From contig JAZQQT010000018.1 in NCBI GenBank assembly GCA_045629205.1, forward strand, positions 1 to 9,328: a stretch of DNA of 9,328 nucleotides, given 5' to 3'. The notes beneath the pieces are model-generated. The model was not told the origin of the DNA, ran no database searches, and saw only the letters and a list, made by a program, of their open reading frames with translations. Positions within the stretch are counted from its first letter, which is position 1. Every line of letters begins with the position of its first letter. Origin of the DNA: JAZQLP01 sp045629205. Lineage in GTDB: Bacteria > Bacillota > Clostridia > Oscillospirales > UBA644. This document shows, in pieces, positions 6,857-9,328 of the stretch. The position numbers and the translations under genes are program-made.

Positions 6857-6880
6857 TTTTTCCAAATTTTATTGGAAAAA
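6857..6880 (-). promoter_or_regulatory. Operator-like palindrome O1 upstream of the -35
   Basis: A perfect 9-bp-arm palindrome, TTTTTCCAA-N6-TTGGAAAAA, with core TCCAA-N6-TTGGA at 6861-6876. It sits just upstream of the -35 and is the best-conserved of the three related sites. Confidence 0.7.
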
Positions 6881-6920
6881 TTTAAATTCAAGAAAATTAT
6901 TATCTAAAAAACACAACACA

Positions 6921-6953
6921 AAAAACAACCGCAGAGAAAATCAAATCTCTGCG
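6921..6953 (-). terminator. Rho-independent terminator after the GNAT gene
   Basis: CGCAGAGA (6930-6937) pairs with TCTCTGCG (6946-6953) over the loop AAATCAAA. Read on the minus strand, the stem is followed by GTTGTTTTTTG. It ends the acetyltransferase transcript 28 bases past its stop and is the right copy of the repeat pair. Confidence 0.85.
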
Positions 6954-6983
6954 TCTGTTTTGTATGTATTTACCAGTTGTTTT
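6929..6983 (+). repeat. Right copy of 55-bp direct repeat containing the terminator
   Basis: Partner of 4058-4112 (47/55 identical, same orientation, identical loop). This copy runs into the stop codon of the acetyltransferase gene, so it may be the native context, with the left copy a duplicate; alternatively both are members of a dispersed terminator family. Confidence 0.65.
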
Positions 6984-7479
6984 ACCTGTAATCTTTCTGA
7001 TAATAACACAAATCGAGATATCTTCCGAACTTGAAGCCGACCCTGCGGAGAATGCCCGAACAGTCGAAGCCGACCGATTCAAACATCTTACGGCTGGCGG
7101 TGTTTTCGGCGCAGATCACGGCAAGAACCGTGGTGATATTCATCCCTGCAATCAGTTTTTCCGTCATTTTGTAAACGGTTTTGCCGATACCCTTACCGCA
7201 ATAATCCGGATGTATGTAAACCGTGTATTCGCAGGTTCCGTCGAACGCCTCTTTCTTCTGGTCAAACGGTTTTAAAAGGCAGATACCGATGACCGTTCCG
7301 TCGGCAGCGATTGCCTTTGCCATGGTTTTGACGTCGTTTAATTTGTAATAATCGTAAAACTCATCGACGGTCATTGGCGTTATGCCGTAGGTCGCCACGG
7401 AATTGAGAACATAATAATTATATATATCAACGATTTCCCTGCTGTTTTTTTCGTTTAATTCTTCGAGTGTTATATCCAT
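6982..7479 (-). CDS. GNAT family N-acetyltransferase (phosphinothricin acetyltransferase-like)
   Basis: 165 residues, a full GNAT domain. EYTVYIHPDYCGKGIGKTVY (84-103) is motif A, with the acetyl-CoA pyrophosphate loop CGKGIG at 94-99. NTASRKMFESVGF (126-138) is the usual following helix and strand. The N-terminal pattern (IVDIYNYYVLNSVATYGITP) resembles the phosphinothricin/methionine-sulfoximine acetyltransferase branch, which acetylates small amines; the real substrate is unknown. The start is supported by AGGTG (7491-7487) seven bases upstream on the minus strand. It appears monocistronic: a terminator follows at once, and upstream lies an oppositely oriented gene remnant. Confidence 0.88.
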   Translation of the reverse strand: MDITLEELNEKNSREIVDIYNYYVLNSVATYGITPMTVDEFYDYYKLNDVKTMAKAIAADGTVIGICLLKPFDQKKEAFDGTCEYTVYIHPDYCGKGIGKTVYKMTEKLIAGMNITTVLAVICAENTASRKMFESVGFDCSGILRRVGFKFGRYLDLCYYQKDYR

Positions 7480-7489
7480 TTCAACACAC

Positions 7490-7744
7490 CTATCTGAGAG
7501 ATTCGAATTTGTCCGCGAGCTTGAACAGAAAGGTTGCGAATACTGCGGCTCTTACAGTTGCCCGAGCTTATATGCGGTGGATGAATGGGGACAAGGGTGC
7601 TACACGCCGAGCAACTGCCCGAAATACGACATTCACTCCGATCCGGTTTATTACTGTCAGACATGCCATAAACCCTGCGGCGACTGCACCTGCCCGAACT
7701 GCGGCGAGCAAGTCAATGCGTGGACTTGCCACTATTGCGAATAA
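7490..7744 (+). pseudogene. 5'-truncated cysteine-rich zinc-ribbon-like coding remnant
   Basis: The frame ending at TAA 7742-7744 reads as 84 residues with 13 cysteines: RELEQKGCEYCGSYSCPSLY, then GCYTPSNCP, then the dense cluster YYCQTCHKPCGDCTCPNCGE and WTCHYCE. The CxxC spacing is typical of tandem zinc ribbons, and a random frame would hardly give it. No ATG, GTG or TTG lies upstream in the frame before the first cysteines, and further upstream the frame only overlaps the acetyltransferase start on the other strand. It is therefore most likely the surviving 3' end of a gene cut when the acetyltransferase segment was joined. A hairpin terminator follows in the right orientation. The parent family is not recognised. 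Confidence 0.6.
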
Positions 7745-7760
7745 AATACCGAATTAATCA

Positions 7761-7799
7761 AACAGCGGCAGCGGTTTTTTATGCCGTTACCGCTGTTTT
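7761..7799 (+). terminator. Rho-independent terminator after the cysteine-rich remnant
   Basis: AACAGCGG (7761-7768) pairs with CCGCTGTT (7790-7797), with an inner 3-bp CGG/CCG pairing, followed by TTTT. The orientation fits the plus-strand remnant ending 16 bases upstream. It differs in sequence from the paired terminators around the island. Confidence 0.65.
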
Positions 7800-7819
7800 C
7801 GGTTAAATATTTTGAAGAG

Positions 7820-7847
7820 CTTTAAATTTTAAGATTTAAGTTTTAAG
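7820..7847 (-). repeat. 7-bp repeat array at the 3' end of the four-helix-bundle gene
   Basis: Four heptads on the plus strand: CTTTAAA, TTTTAAG, ATTTAAG, TTTTAAG. The array overlaps the last codons and stop of the gene (protein end LKLKS). Its TTAAG core is the reverse complement of the CTTAA core of the array at the other end of the gene. Confidence 0.7.
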
Positions 7848-8188
7848 ATTGGTGTTGTCAGCATTTTGTCGATTTCGTTTGAAAGAGAAAGAGAAGTTTC
7901 AATATCCGATTCGGAAAAATATTTCAGCCTAACGCATATAAGCAGCTGCGTTTCGAGTTCCGACAGAGAACCTTTCGCAATAGAGAGAAAGGAACGAAAT
8001 TCGTTCTTTGATTCTCTGCCTTGTCCCTCGGCAATGTTGGACGGAACGGAAACGACCGACCGTCTTATTTGGTCTGACAGTGCATAAGTTTCTTCTTTCG
8101 GCAGTATTTTCACCAAACGGTAAACCTCCTCGGTCAAATCCATTGCTTTCTGCCAAACAGTTAAATCTTTATAATTCCGATACGCCAT
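7829..8188 (-). CDS. Four-helix-bundle protein, S23 / 23S rRNA intervening-sequence family
   Basis: 119 residues, full length for the family (TIGR02436/PF05635). Visible signatures are YKDLTVWQKAMDL at 6-18, LPKEETYALSDQIRRS at 29-44, SVPSNIAEGQGR at 47-58, and FLSIAKGSLSELETQL at 67-82. The family was first found encoded in intervening sequences inserted in 23S rRNA of spirochaetes and others, and shares its fold with Avd, the accessory protein of diversity-generating retroelements; stand-alone copies have no known activity. GAGGA at 8199-8195 lies six bases before the ATG. No rRNA sequence surrounds it here; instead it lies between inverted arrays of 7-bp repeats, so it looks like a small self-contained inserted unit. 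No reverse transcriptase is seen in the window. Confidence 0.93.
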   Translation of the reverse strand: MAYRNYKDLTVWQKAMDLTEEVYRLVKILPKEETYALSDQIRRSVVSVPSNIAEGQGRESKNEFRSFLSIAKGSLSELETQLLICVRLKYFSESDIETSLSLSNEIDKMLTTPILKLKS

Positions 8189-8200
8189 CCTCTATCCTCA

Positions 8201-8240
8201 ACTTAACACTTAACACTTAACACTTGATACTTAACACTTA
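8201..8240 (-). repeat. 7-bp tandem repeat array upstream of the four-helix-bundle gene
   Basis: Plus-strand units: ACTTAAC three times, ACTTGAT, ACTTAAC, then a partial ACTTA; about 5.7 copies of period 7. On the coding strand it reads as repeated TTAAGTG. It overlaps the stop codon of the neighbouring surface-protein gene (8233-8231) and ends just before the ribosome binding site of the four-helix-bundle gene. Confidence 0.9.
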
Positions 8241-9328
8241 TTCCTCTTTTTACCGAGAACGAGGCAGGCACAAAGTCCCATAGAGGAAAGTGTCATCAGC
8301 ATCACCCAAAGAGTCATATTGCTTGTGTCTCCGGTCTGAGGAGAGGTCGGCTCTTCTTCAAGCTTTGCAAGATAGCCGTTTCCGCCCTGTGCTTTCCAAG
8401 CATCAAGATCGGTGATTTCAACCTTGCAGGTTGCATCCTCAAAGAACTTGCCGCATTCGCAGGCGTAATAACTTCTGTATCCTGCACTCTGAAGCGTTGC
8501 CGCAGTACCTTCTACAAGAACGCCTTTGTGTTCGGAGACTTGACCGCCGCAGATGTCGCACTTGTGATCATTATCTGCATCTACGCACTCGGAAACCTGT
8601 CTATCACAGTAATCGCAGATGTGGTCGTTGTTTTCGTCAATTCCGTGAAGCGGAGCAAGATAACCCGCGCCGCCCTCGGCTTTCCACGCATCTATATCGG
8701 AAATCTCGATAAGTCCCGTAGCATCCTCATAGTATTTGCCGCAGTTCTTGCATTCGTAATACGCTTTATAACCGGCTTCGGTATCGGAAGCATCCTGACC
8801 GTTTGCGGAAGTAACCGTATGAACAAGCGGGACAAGATAGCCGTTGCCGCCCTCCGCTTTCCACGCATCGAGGTCTTCAATCAGAACAAGTCCGGTCGCA
8901 TCCTCAAAGAACTTGCCGCATTCGCACTCGTAATAATCCTTGAAGCCGGCAGCCGATTCGGTCTGCGCCTGACCTTCTGCGAGAACGGGAGCATGAGTGT
9001 GGTTTACCTTAACCGTTACCTTGCAGGAAACGGTATTGTAATTATTCGTATCTGCCGGAGTAAAGGTTACATCATATTCGGTTATTTCGCTGTCATCTAT
9101 ACCCGGCACCGTATCGGGATTTGTCCACTCAAACAGACCGCCGACCTCTGAGCTGTCAGTACTTGAAATCTGAACATAACCGCCGAAAAGTGTGCTGTCC
9201 GAAAGCTTCTTGCCATACTCGATATCGTTCGGAGCAGGGGTGGTCTTGATATACGGTGTTGCCTTGTCGATGGTAAAATAAATCTGCGCGGCTTTATTGT
9301 TTACAGTGATATCTACCATGTAGTCACC
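8231..9328 (-). CDS. Sortase-anchored surface protein with Ig-like and CxxC repeat domains, 5'-partial
   Basis: The frame is open to the right edge, so the N terminus is missing; 365 residues are visible, counted from base 9328. The first ~105 form an Ig-like beta domain (DKATPYIKTTPAPNDIEYGK ... VTFTPADTNNYNTVSCKVTV), a type common in Firmicute adhesins. Three ~57-residue repeats follow, each with YY-x-C-x(1-2)-CGK-(F/Y)-(F/Y)-EDAT and DLDAWKAEGGNGYL-like blocks, with an insert between copies 2 and 3 holding NDHICDYC and NDHKCDIC, probably metal-binding or disulphide knuckles. The end carries SPQTGD, a hydrophobic span (about 336-358) and the positive tail GKKRNKC, an LPxTG-type cell-wall sorting signal. 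The final Lys-Cys-stop is encoded by the heptad repeat array. Role: exported surface protein, adhesion or glycan binding; ligand unknown. Confidence 0.85.
   Translation of the reverse strand, partial: GDYMVDITVNNKAAQIYFTIDKATPYIKTTPAPNDIEYGKKLSDSTLFGGYVQISSTDSSEVGGLFEWTNPDTVPGIDDSEITEYDVTFTPADTNNYNTVSCKVTVKVNHTHAPVLAEGQAQTESAAGFKDYYECECGKFFEDATGLVLIEDLDAWKAEGGNGYLVPLVHTVTSANGQDASDTEAGYKAYYECKNCGKYYEDATGLIEISDIDAWKAEGGAGYLAPLHGIDENNDHICDYCDRQVSECVDADNDHKCDICGGQVSEHKGVLVEGTAATLQSAGYRSYYACECGKFFEDATCKVEITDLDAWKAQGGNGYLAKLEEEPTSPQTGDTSNMTLWVMLMTLSSMGLCACLVLGKKRNKC
8360..8530 (-). repeat. Surface-protein repeat copy 3
   Basis: Encodes HKGVLVEGTAATLQSAGYR through AQGGNGYLAKL. The core reads YYACECGKFFEDATCKVEI: the glycine after DAT in copies 1 and 2 is cysteine here. 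Confidence 0.7.
8648..8821 (-). repeat. Surface-protein repeat copy 2
   Basis: Encodes HTVTSANGQDASDTEAGYK through AEGGAGYLAPL, with YYECKNCGKYYEDATGL; here the cysteines are spaced CxxC rather than CxC. Confidence 0.75.
8825..9001 (-). repeat. Surface-protein repeat copy 1
   Basis: Encodes HTHAPVLAEGQAQ through AEGGNGYLVPL, including YYECECGKFFEDATGL. Closely related to the copies at 8648-8821 and 8360-8530. Confidence 0.75.

Noticed and set aside
6630..7034. Plus-strand 134-codon frame over the island promoter and membrane-protein gene
   Set aside because: It runs through the consensus promoter, the operators and a terminator, antisense to real features.
7467..7757. Plus-strand 96-codon frame with an ATG across the cysteine-rich region
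   Set aside because: The composition is alanine/arginine/threonine-rich without motifs, whereas the overlapping frame ending at 7744 gives ordered CxxC zinc-ribbon pairs; this frame is a shadow.
8201..8240. Short tandem repeats considered as a CRISPR array
   Set aside because: Seven-base units with no spacers and no cas genes; this is a simple heptad array linked to the four-helix-bundle gene.
8528..9151. Long plus-strand frame of 207 codons with hydrophobic content
   Set aside because: It lies antisense to the surface-protein gene; its length comes from the internal repeats and codon bias of that gene, and it has no family resemblance or ribosome binding site.

Overview
The window reads like chromosomal DNA from a low-to-mid-GC Firmicute, most likely a gut Clostridia (Oscillospiraceae/Ruminococcaceae-like). 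The grounds are strong AGGAG-type ribosome binding sites, compact operons, a Big_2-containing enzyme, a surface protein with a sortase-type PQTGD signal and CxxC-rich repeats, and an Xre regulator paired with a small DUF6442-like membrane protein. The assignment is inferred from gene style; there is no rRNA or marker gene here.

Left block (1-4091, plus strand): four tightly spaced genes that look like one transcript. They are the 3' part of a Big_2 + TIM-barrel glycoside-hydrolase-like protein interrupted by an in-frame TGA at 1222-1224, a HAD nucleotidase-like hydrolase, a histidine phosphatase, and a Gfo/Idh/MocA oxidoreductase whose usual EKP motif reads ETTP. A clean Rho-independent terminator follows. 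Together they suggest carbohydrate breakdown and metabolite housekeeping.

Central island (about 4100-6900, minus strand): a visibly more A+T-rich three-gene module, transcribed as DUF6442-like membrane protein, Xre repressor, then a 660-aa fusion of an N-terminal PLD (HKD) nuclease-like domain and a C-terminal AAA+/SF3-like P-loop ATPase. A perfect-consensus promoter (TTGACA-17-TATAAT, extended -10) is surrounded by three TCCAA-N6-TTGGA-type sites, which suggests tight autorepression. The island lies between two 55-bp direct repeats (47/55 identical), each containing a terminator hairpin with the same loop. This is the best candidate for an undescribed system, probably defence or stress related, but function is inference only.

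Right block (6982-9328): a GNAT acetyltransferase (minus); a 5'-truncated cysteine-rich zinc-ribbon-like coding remnant (plus) with its own terminator; a free-standing four-helix-bundle/S23 (23S rRNA intervening-sequence-type) gene flanked by inverted arrays of 7-bp repeats; and the C-terminal part of a sortase-anchored surface protein (minus) whose stop codon lies inside one of those arrays. The four-helix-bundle gene with its repeat arrays looks like a small (about 420 bp) inserted unit.
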